A DNA stretch of 64,000 nt. It comes from Hyaloscypha bicolor E. Taxonomy: Eukaryota > Ascomycota > Leotiomycetes > Helotiales > Hyaloscyphaceae. Under the pieces are notes generated by a model that saw only the letters and a list, made by a program, of their open reading frames with translations, had not been told where the DNA came from and searched no databases. The position numbers and the translations under genes were made by a program. Positions 32,872 through 44,779 of the stretch are shown in pieces. The DNA is taken from NCBI RefSeq assembly GCF_002865645.1, contig NW_020194544.1, positions 1 through 64,000 on the forward strand, written 5' to 3'. Within the stretch, counting starts at the first letter, position 1. The number at the start of each line of letters is the position of its first letter.

Positions 32872-35381
32872 ATGACAAGGACCATGGCCCAACCCAAAAG
32901 CTTTACTTATCGGCCTTTGGGAAGGCGCCAGATCAGACTGGTAACCCTCCTTCCAGACGAAGACTCTCAACAAATCAGGTGTACACTTGACCACGTATCA
33001 CTGAGCAGCAAGCCGAACTTTGAGGCCCTCTCGTGTGTCTGGGGGGCGGACGTTTTGCATGCGTCGATTTTGATCAACGGGGAGTTGTTCAGCATTCGAC
33101 GAAACCTCTGGTTTGCTCTGTACCATTTCCGAGGCTCCAAAAAGGCAACTGGACGAGACGTCCGAAGAGATGAAGCTATGACAGCAACAAATCGGCGTGA
33201 GGAGACTAAGAAACCTGCTTGGGGAGATGGAGATTTCGTTGCCGAAATTGGGACTTCAGAGCCTTGGTATTCATCCCAAAATCTTTTCGGGTGGGGAAAA
33301 ACATGGAAGTCAGGAATGGTGAACTCCATAGCCGTCGATAAGCCCTTAACGATTTGGATCGACGCAATATGCATCAACCAAGACGACATTATAGAACGGG
33401 GAGCACAAGTCCAGATCATGGGGGAAATCTACCAAACGGCATGGAGGCTTCGAATTTGGCTAGGCGAACATTCCTCAAACACCATTCCTGCTATGGAGAA
33501 CTTTTCCCTCGTTGATAGGGGAACCAAGTTGTCTCTTGATGGTGACATTGATTAGTCCCTGTGAGCGGAAGACGAGAGCAACTAGGCTAATTCTTGCAGT
33601 TCCTGGGGGGCGGATATGGAACCAGACCTCAGAAGCCATATCAAGGCTGAGATATCGGGGTGGGGAGCGTATTGATCGCATAATCGACTTTTTATCCCAA
33701 GTCAAACGCGTGATAGATGACGACGAAATTCCTCTCACCAGGATCATCAGTAAGATCACCCTGATACTCTTCATATAACAGGAGCATCTCTAAATTGGCT
33801 TACACAGGTCGTGATCTACAAGATTTGGACGTCGCATGGGGGCAGTTGAAGGCGAACAGGCTCTATCCAGATCACGATGACCCAGAAGAGCTCCTGCAAT
33901 CACTGCTGACCATGCATGACCTCACATACCAAGTTCTTTTGATATGCCTCCGAGCCAAAACTTTCTTGATTCCAAGTCGTTTGAGGGGTAAGATCTCCGG
34001 GTTATGTTTGAAGAGACATAACTGAAATCAAATAGAAATCAAAAGCCTGGGAGGGGGGGGGATTGTTGACGGCATCCGATTGGGAGAATGTAGAAGCTGA
34101 CCTGAAAAAGATTTTAGGTACAATTGATGCGAAGAATCTCACAGTGGAATCTCTCGAGGGTAGTGTACCCTGTCTTTCCGGTTAGAAGAAACTATCAAGC
34201 TCATCGTTGCAGGATCGGTTCAAAGGTGTTGTCGGAAGGGTATATTAGAAATATGCCAGCGCCCCTACTGGAGCAGACTCTGGGTCATTCAGGAAGCAGT
34301 TCTGGGTTCCGAGCCGATTATTCACTGTGGCGCTTCTGTCTTAGGGTGGGCCAAATTTGAGAGGTTTCTAAATGCTACGTTTCTGAAAGAGCTTGAGGGC
34401 CTCACAATGTATGGCCCAGGGTATGAACTATCTCCTGAACTCGTTGAAATAATTGCCGGGACACCTGCAGTGGAATTTCTGAAGGCTTTCCGGGTTACGA
34501 AGTCTGGAGGCGTCGGCTGCAGCTCTTTGAGATATCTCATAACCTCTTTTGCTAGATCCCAGGCCAAGGACCCCAGGGACATGGTGTATGGACTCCTGGC
34601 TCTTTCCGACTCCGCTGAAGACACCGATAATTTTACACCCGACTACACCAAACCGCCACATGAGCTTTACGTGAAAGTCGTCAAGGCTTCTCTCTGGAAA
34701 CGTGGCTCTGTCTGGAGTGGGGCTGATAACTATCTGGTCTCTTTCAGTCGTCTGCTTCAGCAAGTGTTCGGCGATCCTTTCTGGGACAGCAAATGTGATA
34801 CACCCTTATGGATGAAGAACGTTATTCCTAGTAGTTACGACCTTGGTGAGATACTCGAGGTGGGGGGCCTCGTTGCGAAAAAAGTACAATGGGATCCGTG
34901 TAACACGACCATTTGGGAGAATGGTTCATTTGCAGGTTCTATGCCTGGAGATTTCAGATCCCTGCGACACGACTTACATAGTTCGCGACTCGAGCCAAAA
35001 GATTTTGCCTGGCTAAACCATGGTTCAACTTCCAACGCAAAAGATATTGTCCCACTAAACAACTTAGAAGCCCGCTCAATTCTCGAATTCAATAGTGGAA
35101 AACGAGCTCTAGTTTACAATCAGAAGTTTACTGCTCTTGGATATTGGGGTTCATCCCAAAGTGGCAGCGTTCTGTTGTCAACTCCTGTTCGCGAAGGAGA
35201 GTACTTGTGTTGTTTCAAAGACTGCCAGGTGGCTGCTATTGTTCGTGAGAATTGGCCCGGCGTATATTCTATTGTCCGCCATGCTATTGTGTGTGGCAAA
35301 GATCTTCATATATTGAAATATTGGATGGTGGAATACACCGTACGACTGAGTTCCGAGAGGCTTCAGATGTTGACCATGTGA
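32872..35381 (+). CDS. HET-domain (heterokaryon incompatibility) protein
   Basis: HET proteins trigger cell death after fusion of incompatible hyphae; many have other or unknown roles. The first block (32872-about 33540) carries YRPLGRRQIRLVTLLP, FEALSCVWGAD, TIWIDAICINQDDIIERGAQ and IYQTAWRLRIWLGEHSS, the classic order of the HET domain. The last block, open from about 34165 to the stop at 35381, carries CQRPYWSRLWVIQEAVLGSE, DPRDMVYGLLALSD and FTPDYTKPPHELYVKV, then a variable C-terminal region. The middle (33540-34165) has only short frames and I could not find a splicing that joins the two ends; it either holds several introns or is damaged. So the gene is certain as a family member, but intactness is open. 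It lies inside an inverted-repeat pair. An ATG at 32884 is an alternative start. Confidence 0.7.
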
Positions 35382-35530
35382 GAAGGATAATAGAAAGAAG
35401 GGATTTCGGTATGATGAGCGCCATCTTTTCATTCAAATACTAACTGCAGCTGTAAAGGTTGCAGGTTCGTCTGTTGGCTGGTACTGGTAGGCCATTGTGG
35501 TTGCTCGAGCCCTGCCTCCTAATCCAACAC

Positions 35531-36532
35531 TCACTCAGTATCGTCTGGATGGAAAACCAAAGCTCGCACCTCAATACTCTCCCTCGAGGCCTCACCCACA
35601 CGTTCCTCATCAATAAAAGCACTATGCGGTGCACTCTTTGCCCTCCCCTCAGTCTTAGAGTCAAAAACACTTAATCAACAACACCTCTTTCAGGGTCTGC
35701 TTATTCAAATAATGCCACTTATGCGCCGGCCTCGCTCTCACCGAATACGTTTCTCCCTCACGATCAGGATAAATAAGCTTAAGGGGAATGAGCTCTTCAT
35801 CAAGAACCGACTTGGCTTCGGCAACTCTCAAGGGTGTTTCAAAATTTGCTTGATGGGTCGCCAGACGTTGATGATTTGGTAACGTCCGCGAAGGAGAGTT
35901 TCTGCTTCGGCGGGGAGACGGTGTGTCACTCTTTCCGGGCCGACTTTGTAGGGTTGGTCGATGTGGGCTCGCTAGATGGGACCACGCAAGAGAATGGGCT
36001 TCTTCTCGTTGGGCTCGGTTTGGCTGCGTTGGTCATGTGATTCCCGGCGGAGAGTATGATCGAAGATGAAGATCTTTGAAGCGCCGGTACTGGAACCGTC
36101 AGTGAGGATTCCCAATCCAGACTTGTCGAGGAAGTTCTCTCGATGTCACTTACGCCGACTTCAACAATTTCTCGACTTCAGGATAATAGACTTTCTGGAT
36201 CTGGTCGTCATCAATAAAATCCTTCTCTTTACTTTCATGATTCACGACTTGGTATATTGGTCTTCGGTGCTGCGAATGTCATAAACTGTCACGTCTTGTG
36301 GCAATGTTGGTCTGAATTAGCTTTCTGGCTTACCAACATAGTTTGGGGCGGGAGGAGATCCATCTTCGTTGTCTTTGAAATAATTGAATGTGGAAGTGAG
36401 GTTGAGAGTCTCGTAGGGTGCCTTGGGTGCCTTGTATAAAGAAGCCACTGGGGTGGAATGTTGCTCATAATCATCGAGATGCTTTAAGAAGTGGCTGAAA
36501 ACTTGAGGGTCCTGAACATCTGCGGATGCCAT
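35531..36532 (-). pseudogene. CmcJ/AsaB-like (GA4-desaturase-type) oxygenase pseudogene
   Basis: The family includes AsaB-like hydroxylase/desaturases and cephamycin CmcJ-related proteins, often found in fungal secondary metabolism. Blocks in order from 36532: MASADVQDPQ, TLNLTSTFNYFKDNEDGSPP, VTVYDIRSTEDQYT, VNHESKEKDFIDDDQIQKVY, FIFDHTLRRESHD, RAHIDQPYKVGPERV, RYQIINVWRPI, SVLDEELIPLKLIYPD and HKWHYLN. Breaks: a short deletion with frame change between DQYT and VNHESK, a TAG between GPI and RAHID (Gln expected, a C-to-T change at CpA), a frame change after NVWRPIK, and one extra T in a T-run after LIKCF. Two introns (near 36344 and 36150) still look normal. Four independent lesions make it a pseudogene. 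Confidence 0.8.
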
Positions 36533-36732
36533 TGTGCCTAAAAGTGACATAGAAATATAAATCAGTTTGAATGCTTCAACTACTTTGCGCGTTTCACTTT
36601 ATTTTTTCTTTTGTGAATTTCCCGCTCATATATCCATATCACGAACGGGAACGGCATAACAAGTATCAATTATAATCATTGATTTCAAAACACCGGGGTT
36701 TTGAATTGTTTTGAATAACCCCGCACTAATAT

Positions 36733-36893
36733 TGGGAATATGTAAAACGACACCCCCACGGGTGTTAACTCAAAGTAGAGGCGCTCGAACAAGAATACCA
36801 AAAATCTAGCTTTCTCTTTAATTTTCTTATGGCACTAATTAAGGGCTATTCCAATATAAACTTTTTATAAAATATAAATTAGTAATAGTTCTT
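36733..36893 (-). repeat. Right member of the inverted repeat pair
   Basis: Reverse complement of the repeat at 32572-32803, lacking about 70 bases present there. The DNA between the two members is 3.93 kb and carries the HET gene and the CmcJ-like pseudogene. Confidence 0.8.
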
Positions 36894-37422
36894 CAAATTA
36901 AAGAAGTTTAAAAATAAATATTTTATAGCTTAAAGATAAACTTAAGAAAGCCTGGAAATTTAGCGAACAAGTCCCTAAAACTAAATATGACAGCCCTATA
37001 AGCCCCTATTTTGTAAGGCCTTATAGGGCCTAGAAACTAGAACTTAATTAATTAATAATTCCGTGCCTGGTGGGCGGGAATTATCAACCTTTATTCGTGC
37101 AAAGGCCTAGCCAATTTCAGTCATGTCAGCCTTTCTTCTACAAGTGCTCCGAATATATCATCAAAATGCGCTTGCACCGAGGCCCATGCACACAATCCAT
37201 CGAGTTATGGCGCGCGGTGAATGTTTTTATCGTGTTTTACCGTTTTTCTCGATTATCGCATGCACCAGTCTTGGAGTGTTTTCCAAACCGCCCCAATCCC
37301 ACTCTTAGCCAAGCCACAAAAGCACAAGGGCTCTCGGGAAGGTCTAGATGCCCCTGATCTCCCATGAATTCTGATCTTTCACTCCATCAGTGCCAGTGTT
37401 CTCAAAGCTCTCTGATTATCTC
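36894..37422. other. No gene seen; short hairpin
   Basis: A short inverted repeat (GCCCTATAAG and CTTATAGGGC at about 36993-37030) lies here. The open frames at 37070-37357 have no family signals. Confidence 0.35.
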
Positions 37423-37527
37423 ATGAAGATGCGTTTCTCTACCTCTTTCGCTGTTGCATCATTGGCATCAGTTGCTTTCGCAACTCCTGTCGACGACTCG
37501 ACGTGCACTTGGACAGTGCTGCCATAG
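37423..37527 (+). pseudogene. Truncated small secreted protein
   Basis: A 34-residue frame MKMRFSTSFAVASLASVAFA followed by TPVDDSTCTW and a stop. The first 20 residues are an excellent fungal signal peptide with an Ala-x-Ala cleavage site. The mature part is only 14 residues with one Cys, too short for a typical secreted effector or hydrophobin. The frame shifted by one base continues with QCCHSTRYLPF, so a small frameshift may have truncated a Cys-containing protein. It could also be a leader with an intron that I did not recognise. Confidence 0.4.
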
Positions 37528-37789
37528 CACCCGCTACCTGCCCTTTGCCCCTCGCTTCGGGGGCGGCGGCCGCATGGGTTATCCAAAAGGTGAGTATTTC
37601 TGAGCACGATTGAAGAAACCTGAGCACACGTAGGAAGTCAGTCTGAGCAAGTATAAAGAGATATCTGGCGCTCATTTTAGCTCCCTCAAGGCCGGACTAT
37701 ACATTCCCCATAGTATCTTTATATACGGGTCGGGTTTCAGCCCCGACAGAGACTCCACCGAGACTGATTTTAAATTCGTACAGGATAAC

Positions 37790-38710
37790 ATGACAGAGTC
37801 ACAAGCCCCATATTCAAATATCTTCCCCCGCGGACATGAAATACCAGAACGGTAGGTCTCAAAGGCTTGTTATCAGAATATCTAGATTGACTTCTCAAAC
37901 AGACTAGACGAACAACATATCATCACGACTAAAACCTTCGGCTTCCTCGTCCATCCGAACATCCCACTCACCTCACCCGATCTCAAAATAGCAGACATAG
38001 GTGCAGGCACTGGAGCCTGGCTACTCGACGTCGCCAACAGCCTACCATCGACATGCCAACTTACCGGCTTCGACGTCTCATCATCCGCCTTCCCTCCATC
38101 TCAAACCTTACCCCCAAACGTGGCATTCAAGATTCAGGACATGCTCCTCCCCTTCCCACCTTCGGAGATAAGAACCTACGATATAGTCGCAGTGCGCTTC
38201 GTTAGCGTTGCAACAACGCGAATAGAGTGGGCTCGCGCGATTAAGAATCTGATCACGCTGTTGAGACCGGGTGGCTGGCTGCAATGGATCGACTCCTGCA
38301 ATTTCGCACTCTACAATTCCGTTCCTGGAACTTCTCGCGCAGCGTGCCAGGAGATGTATGACGGTCTAGAGCCGTTTCGCTCCAAAAATGACGTCGCGAT
38401 AGGCATGATGATGAGAGAGCCGAAGAATGTGAGGAGGGAAGATGTATTTCGTGGAATAGGCTTGGTTGATGTTCACGAGGATGTGTTTTCGACGGATAGG
38501 CTGCAGGATCCCGAATTACAGCTGAGAGATAAGGGAACCAGGAATGTAATCGCTTGCTTCATGGGATGTTTGGAGAGCTTGGTGGAGGTAGAAGGGAGTG
38601 GTTGGAGCAAGGAGAGGATTGAGAGGGTGAAGGAGGAGGCGATGAGGGAGGTTGATAAGGGGGTTTATCATACCCTTGATCAGGTGTGCATTATTGGGAG
38701 GAAAGCTTGA
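37790..38710 (+). CDS. SAM-dependent class I methyltransferase
   Basis: Two exons (37790-37851, 37903-38710; intron 51 bases) give 289 residues. Motif I is DIGAGTGAWLLDVA near residue 52. The acidic strand-2 end GFDVSSSAFPP, the strand-4 region YDIVAVRFV and the post-motif LRPGGWLQWIDS follow in order, giving a complete Rossmann methyltransferase fold. It is closest in style to the many fungal methyltransferases of small-molecule pathways. The substrate cannot be read from sequence. It follows the CmcJ-like pseudogene, another secondary-metabolism-type family, but with one dead neighbour and no backbone enzyme in view I do not call a biosynthetic cluster. Confidence 0.9.
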
Positions 38711-38837
38711 AAGACTTGATTCTGCTACTGGTGGTCATGCGTGTTGAGGATCAATACTTGATGGCACTTCAAAGGCAGGCATTCCATGCGGTTTGGGTTT
38801 ACTGCAGCGAACAGCGCCATCAACATCCAGCCACTGC

Positions 38838-39615
38838 CTATTCACCATTATATCTATCATGAAGCAACCAACCAAGAGCCTTGATACCATGAGGAAGCTG
38901 GTCCTGCCTCCCTTGAGCCGTGAGATCCAAAAGCTGATTAGTAACTAGCAACCCTTCAACTCCCCTCTCGTACCCCGAATACGTGTGGTACACACCTCCC
39001 CGCGGTCCAATAATAAACACACTCAACCCACTCTGCTCACCCCTAGTAAAGAACAACTTTCCTTTCTGTTCAAGAGATTCCTTGTCCTCCCAATTTGACA
39101 TAACAGGCGCAACGCTCTCGTCATTCGTTGCATGAAAGTGATAATTGAAGTCACTTCCAAAGGAGGAGTACCACGGCATCGTCCAGCCCATCCTCTTCTT
39201 GAAAGCTTCGATCTGCTCAAGTGGAGCGCGGGAGACCATTGCAAAGGTCGTGTCGCGAGAATGCAAATGCTGGAGATACACGGGGACGTTATCAGCAACG
39301 AAGGAGCACCCGACGCAACCTTCTTTCTGATCGGGACCCAGCATGAAGTGGTATATGATTAGCTGCTTGCGGCCTTCAAAGAGATCGGCGAGAGTAAGAG
39401 GTCCATTGGGTCCATGGAAGGAATACGGCTCGTCCACTTTGACGTGGGGGAGTTGGCGGCGTTGTTCTGCGAGAGCGTCGCCAGCTTTGGTATATTCCTT
39501 TTCCTTTTCGAGGAGGAGCTTGCGGGCTGAAACCCACTCTTCGCGTGTAGTATTCTGTAGGAAGGTTAATTTTGACTCATCAATTGGGGCCGAGGTTCCT
39601 CACTTGGAAACCCAT
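38838..39615 (-). CDS. DUF899 thioredoxin-like protein
   Basis: Two exons (39615-39604 and 39554-38838, intron 49 bases) give 242 residues. The tiny first exon encodes only MGFQ; it was chosen because the join gives the family's beginning (NTTREEWVSARKLLLEKEKE). The fold then runs through HGPNGPLTLADLFEGRKQL, YHFMLGPDQKEGCVGCSFVADN (a CVGC pair in the thioredoxin-like position), SRDTTFAMVSRAPLEQIEAF, GWTMPWYSSFGSDFNYHFH and a C-terminal YHTYSGYERG. DUF899 proteins are predicted redox proteins without an established substrate. Cytosolic; no signal peptide. Convergent with the methyltransferase, 127 bases apart. Confidence 0.9.
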
Positions 39616-42600
39616 TCTTTGCTGATGGTTGAAGTGTGGTGTGGTCGAATCGCGAGGCGACAATTTTGTTGGAATATGAGTGCAATGTGTTTGCTAAGTC
39701 GATGATGGTCTGTTTGCTGGAAGAAAAACTTAGACGGATAGAACATTGAAGGAGTTTTATATTATTTCCAAGTCGGCAAAGGATAAGGTTGATCGTTCTT
39801 CGGACTCTGTACGGACTCCGCTTTCTTCCTGCTTTCAAAGCAAGCTCCCATTTTGACGCCGGGCTTCATAATCGCAAGTACGAAAGTTACTAGCATGAGA
39901 TTTTGTTCCCCTGTTCATTGCTTGGGCGCAGCGCGATGGGAGTTCATGGCTGGAGGTGAACCCATACAAGGTGTGCGTTACACCCAGAGTTCGGCCGTCT
40001 TACGCGTACGTGACGCGAAGGGGCTTAGGAGAATGACGAAACCCCTTACACTTGGTCGCGAAACCACGTGAAAGGCGGGGATGATTACTATTACAGGTCT
40101 CATCTTAAGTAAGCATATCTGGCTTGCATGGCATTATTGGACGGCCATATAACATGTACGGCCGTAGAGAGGCGCCCCTTGTTGTGTGCTTGTCAATCAA
40201 ATGAACAACGAATAGACTCAACTTGAATTATAATTTCTAGTATTGATCAAGAATGGAGCGCAACTTAATTGTGCATGAAAATCCCAAGGCTTGTGCCGTT
40301 CGAACTCCCGTGGGCCGTGAGCAAATAGCAAGAGACACAAGACCGAATTCTCAAGGGTGGTTTATACTGGCATCGTGCTTGATCCATACGGAACCAAACA
40401 CTTCAGAAATTTAAGATTTGAATTATTGGCTTGCGAGCCATACAAATTATGAATATCAGTCTTCATAATAATAAACCGTATGGGGCGAACGGGGCGAAGA
40501 TCTCCGTCCCTCGACTAACAGAATAGTCGCCGAACTTGTTAAGATTGGCTGAATTCACTCTGCCCTGAATCGCGATCCTATATTTCCCTCCATTTCCCTC
40601 AATACTCCTATATGAACTCTTTTGCGTACATTTCTGCAGTCGCAACCTTGGGCGTGGAGAGTTTCGAGACCGCATGCAAAACGCACCTCCATAGCAAGCT
40701 TGAAACCCTCGTCAGCGTTAGACAAGCAATTTTGGCAACCCATTCCCTGATACGATACCCGCCATTCGTCAGGTGCATTCGTGCTATCAAAGCAACGTGT
40801 TCGAGCCGAAGATGTCAGTCACCTTGAGCCTGTAGCGCTACCATTTAAAACGCCCAGGCAAAACCACTTCACGAGGCCCAGCAACAGCCAATAGTGAGAC
40901 CTCTCTGCCGGAGTTGACAATTGAGGACGTCAAATTGGAAAATTTGGCTTGCGAAGGACCTCTGGAGTGGTTCCCGTTTGGAGAAAGGGAAGAGGCTGCC
41001 CATATGACTCCTGAGACGAATCGCGTCGAAACAGTACAGTGCGATTGGATTTCCACAGGGGACAAAGTCCGAACAATAGTAGTGCTAGAGCATCCAAGAC
41101 CTTGATTGAGACTTACCAATTCCGAGTTCCGAGATTTCACCGACTTCGAAAGCAAGATATCAAACGGTTGTTGGACCGGAGTCCGGACCCTGAATTTTTT
41201 TTTTTTTTTTGGCTAACGGCCTCTCAATTAGTCACCACTACAGGTTTCGTCGATATAGCTTCGAAATTCAGCTTTCCCAAGGAGTCAAAATTGCGGACCA
41301 GGGTCTCGTCGTACTGGGGCCGCATACGTGGTGGGAGACCTCGGACGGCGGGATGCCAAGAATAATCCTCAAACGCCGAATTTCATGGGACTGAACAGTT
41401 CGTTGGACGAAAGAAGACGATGTATAATTCTTTAATAGAGTAAAACATAAACCAACAGCTTATCTCTGGCGAGATCTAACAATAATTAATAAGCGTCCAC
41501 CATTACTAGAACCTCTTTCACTTCAATGGAGGTTGGCACAGCACGACGCAAAGTTGCTGTACCACCATATAGGACAACTCGGGTGCCAAATTGAGCCGCA
41601 AGAGATTGTTAAGCAGTTTGTGTTTGAGCATGTACTGTACTTGAAAGCAAGAGCTACTGTCAACTCGGAGACTTTTTGGGGAGTATTTCCTGAAGAATTT
41701 CGAGCAGTAGGAGAATCATTTGTCTCACTAACAGACGCTGTCATCGTGACGGAGATTGGGAATCTCCCAAATACACGGCAGAAAACGATAGGTAAAGTTA
41801 GCAATCGTCAATAAATCAGCGACTCTACTGGCTCTCAACTGCACTCATTATCTACGGAACCAGCGTCAAAACTGGAGAAAATATTCTACTCAATTCTTTC
41901 TTATGCACAAGGTGCGAAGCCAATTTAGCTGGTGCATTCTTCTGGACTTATGTTCATCACCGCTTGAAGAAGCTCCACGGGAAATCGGAATCTCGCAACC
42001 TCTACCATCTTGCACATCTAATCCAGCAATTTCTTCAGTACTTTTGTTATCGCACGTTCACGCCCTTCTTTCGGCCTTCTGCAATTTATTTGGACTTCGT
42101 GCCACATCATCAAGCCCAAACAACTGACACAAAAGCGGGCAAATGGGGTGATGACTTAAAGTCCAATTAATATCTAGCTAGTTTTCACATCTCAATGCTG
42201 ACAGTAATACTGAGTAGTGATATCGAACAGTGATATCCCCCTTGAGTTCTTTGAAGTTGTTCCGCCTTCCGTTCAAGTCGCCAAGTCCGTCCAGCCAATA
42301 CTGTACTGGCCTCCTGTTGATTGGTTCTTGACATAGTCACGAGTCACCCTCGTGCTGACGTGAATGCCGATTTTCATAGTCTTTATCTCAATTCGACTCT
42401 GCACTCTTCCTTGAACCTCGACCCCTTTTGTCTCACATTTCTTTCAAAATTCACCTCCCTTCAAGAGTAGCTGCGGAAGGGTTCTGCCATGCGTGATCGA
42501 CCTCGAATCTAGCCTCATTAGGATGGCAGTCTGTACGAGCCTAGCCAAATTGAACACGTTGTAAGCGCAGATTCGGCCAATGGTCAGACAACATTCCCAC

Positions 42601-42803
42601 TGCCCTGGCAATGCAGCAACGGCTGAATCGTAGTGGCTGACCACATCCTTGCTGACTGCCCGTGCTCTTCAATTAGCACTCCGTCAATTGGCGTGATCTT
42701 CTTGAACGATAACCTCTCACCTTCGGACCCAAGTAGCATTAGAACTCAAAGTCCTTTTGTAACACAATATATTGTATTTCCCCCCTGGTTTCATTCTTGA
42801 CTT
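39616..42803. other. 3.2 kb without an intact gene; coding-like fragments
   Basis: Two plus-strand stretches look like decayed coding sequence. At 40905-41394 the fragments LENLACEGPLEWFPFGEREE and TGDKVRTIVVLEHPRP are followed, after frame breaks and a 17-base T run, by VKIADQGLVVLGPHTWWET. At 41533-41814 there is an open frame of 93 residues with a helical look (VKQFVFEHVLYLKARATV). I recognise neither family. The remainder shows nothing. Confidence 0.4.
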
Positions 42804-44635
42804 ATGGAGCCTCCACTTCAGATTGTGAAAGGCGGGGATGGTATCTTGCGGGATGTCCACGATCGGCCGATGATTGTCGTCTTTAACGCAACAAAGAGTG
42901 ATCTCGGTGCCATTAAAGGTGGTGGCGTAAGTCTTGCAGCAAGCGCAAGTGCAAAATGTTCACCATTCGCATTCGTGCATGAGGATGGACTGACGAAAGA
43001 AGACGGGGCGGCACGAGCTTTGATACGGACTCATGTTATGCGGGATCACTTCAGGCGAAAACGAGAGAAGGCAATTCAAAAACGCCAGTCCGGACATTTC
43101 GACGCCGAGAATCCTAAAGAATCCATTCCAGCTAGCGTCCTCTGGGCTGATGACCCTTTTGGGACTTGCTCGCTTCCGCCTCAGCCATCTGGGATCTTAG
43201 ATCATTTTGCACAGTATCCAATCGAGATGACGCCTCGCACACACCAACTGGTCAATCACTGTAAGTGCACTGATTAGATAACATTTTCAAATGGCTCAAC
43301 TGATTTGGCAGATGTCACTATCATTGCAGGATTAGCGCAGCCGGGGGCGTTCAACTATATGTACAGTTTTGCCGCAGGACTGAGGGATCAAGCATTGTTT
43401 CACGTGCTGCTACTAACGTCGGCACTTCACCTGTGTTACTTGACGGGGAGAGTAAACTGGGAAGAAACTGGAAAAGGCCCGTCGACTGAAATTATCTCTC
43501 ACAAGCTCATAGCCATCCAGAAGGTTAATGAGAAGTTGCGAGATTCCGCTACGGCAATCTCTGATCAAGTGATTCATGCTGTTACATTTTTGGCAATGGC
43601 TGAAGTAAGGTCCATCTCTATCTAGCTTGGAAAAGTCGCACTAATTGCATCTGCCAAACAGAGTGTGAACTGCTTGGGGGGAGACAAAGCCGCTGCAAAT
43701 GCTCATTTAGACGGCTTGAGTCGGATGGTAAAGGTCCGCGGGGGACTAGAAGCTCTCGACCACGACATAGTACGCAAGATTTGCCTGTAAGAACTCCTCA
43801 GTCTTCCAGATTTTAAAATGCTCTTTCTCACGTAATCAGCGCCGACTATTTGTGCTGTGTGGAACATGACCAACAACCACGCTTCAAGCCCCCTCCTTCC
43901 GGCAAAGATACAGACCAGAAGGAGCATGTACTTCGAAGAGCTCGACTACCTTGGCCGCACATGCAAAGAATTGAATATTCATCGATGGTAGAGGTGCCGG
44001 CTGGGTTCCAATGTCTTCAGACTCTTGTCCACCTGGACGACGAGTTTATTAACATCGTCCGCAGCATCGAAAATTTCTGTGTAGTCTTTCGCGAGGTGCA
44101 TTCCTCTGGTGACAAACAGACGTTGCGAGTCACAGACTTTGATGCCACTTCATTACGATATCGCCTTCTATGCATGGAATCCGCTCGGCGATCAGCTACT
44201 CACGAAGAATTAATTGGCGACGCATGTCGTGTTGGAGCGCTGGTCTTCTTGAAGACCGTCTTCGACCAGTTCGGCTGGTGGGGTACGGCACACATCGTGC
44301 GGGGACGAAGACACACGACTATTCTCGAGAAGCTCAAGGTTTATCTTAAGAGGATTGATTCTAGCGTGGATGCTCTCAAGACTGAGTGCCTGGAGCTGGA
44401 GCTGTGGTTGACGTGCATGGCAGGCTTGCTACCACTGCAACACATTAATAAACTGTGGTTTGGCTCTTGCCTCGAGGTTGTGGTTACAAAGCTACGTCTC
44501 AAGAGCTGGGAAGAAGTGGAGGCTGTGCTTAGAAAGTTTCTTTGGATTGAATGGATACATGGACGGGCGTGCAAGGCATTTTGGGAGGATGCACAAAGAG
44601 GTGAAAAGCAGGCCATGCCGGGAGTCTTGTCATAA
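42804..44635 (+). CDS. Fungal transcription-factor-like protein without Zn cluster
   Basis: Four exons (42804-43260, 43312-43604, 43662-43786, 43840-44635) give 556 residues with a consistent frame. The N-terminal part has VMRDHFRRKREKAIQKRQ, the basic segment seen in fungal proteins often labelled tachykinin-family or Fungal_trans_2-like, and no CxxC zinc cluster. The rest is helical: FNYMYSFAAGLRDQALFHVL, LLTSALHLCYLTGRVNW, SDQVIHAVTFLAMAE, HLDGLSRMVKVRGGLEAL (the usual HLxGLxxMVxxRGGL motif of this family) and a C-terminal helical region. It resembles the regulatory half of Zn2Cys6 factors. Direct DNA binding is doubtful; a regulatory role is inferred from the family. Confidence 0.85.
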
Positions 44636-44779
44636 CACAAGGTTGTAGCGAAAGGTCTCTTGGCTTGCTTCAATTCTAAGCCATCACCACTCACTTCTCT
44701 CCTCTAACTAAGGCCCGTTCCAGGACGGCTCATGTGATTTCCTCATCTCAACCAGTGCTCCGTTAGAAGATTCTCACCT

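Noticed and set aside
35531..38710. Secondary-metabolite gene cluster (oxygenase plus methyltransferase)
   Set aside because: The oxygenase is a pseudogene and no backbone synthase, transporter or cluster regulator adjoins them, so co-location alone is not enough.
40285..40315. GTTCGAACTCCC, resembling a tRNA T-arm
   Set aside because: No matching acceptor, D-arm or anticodon arm can be paired around it.
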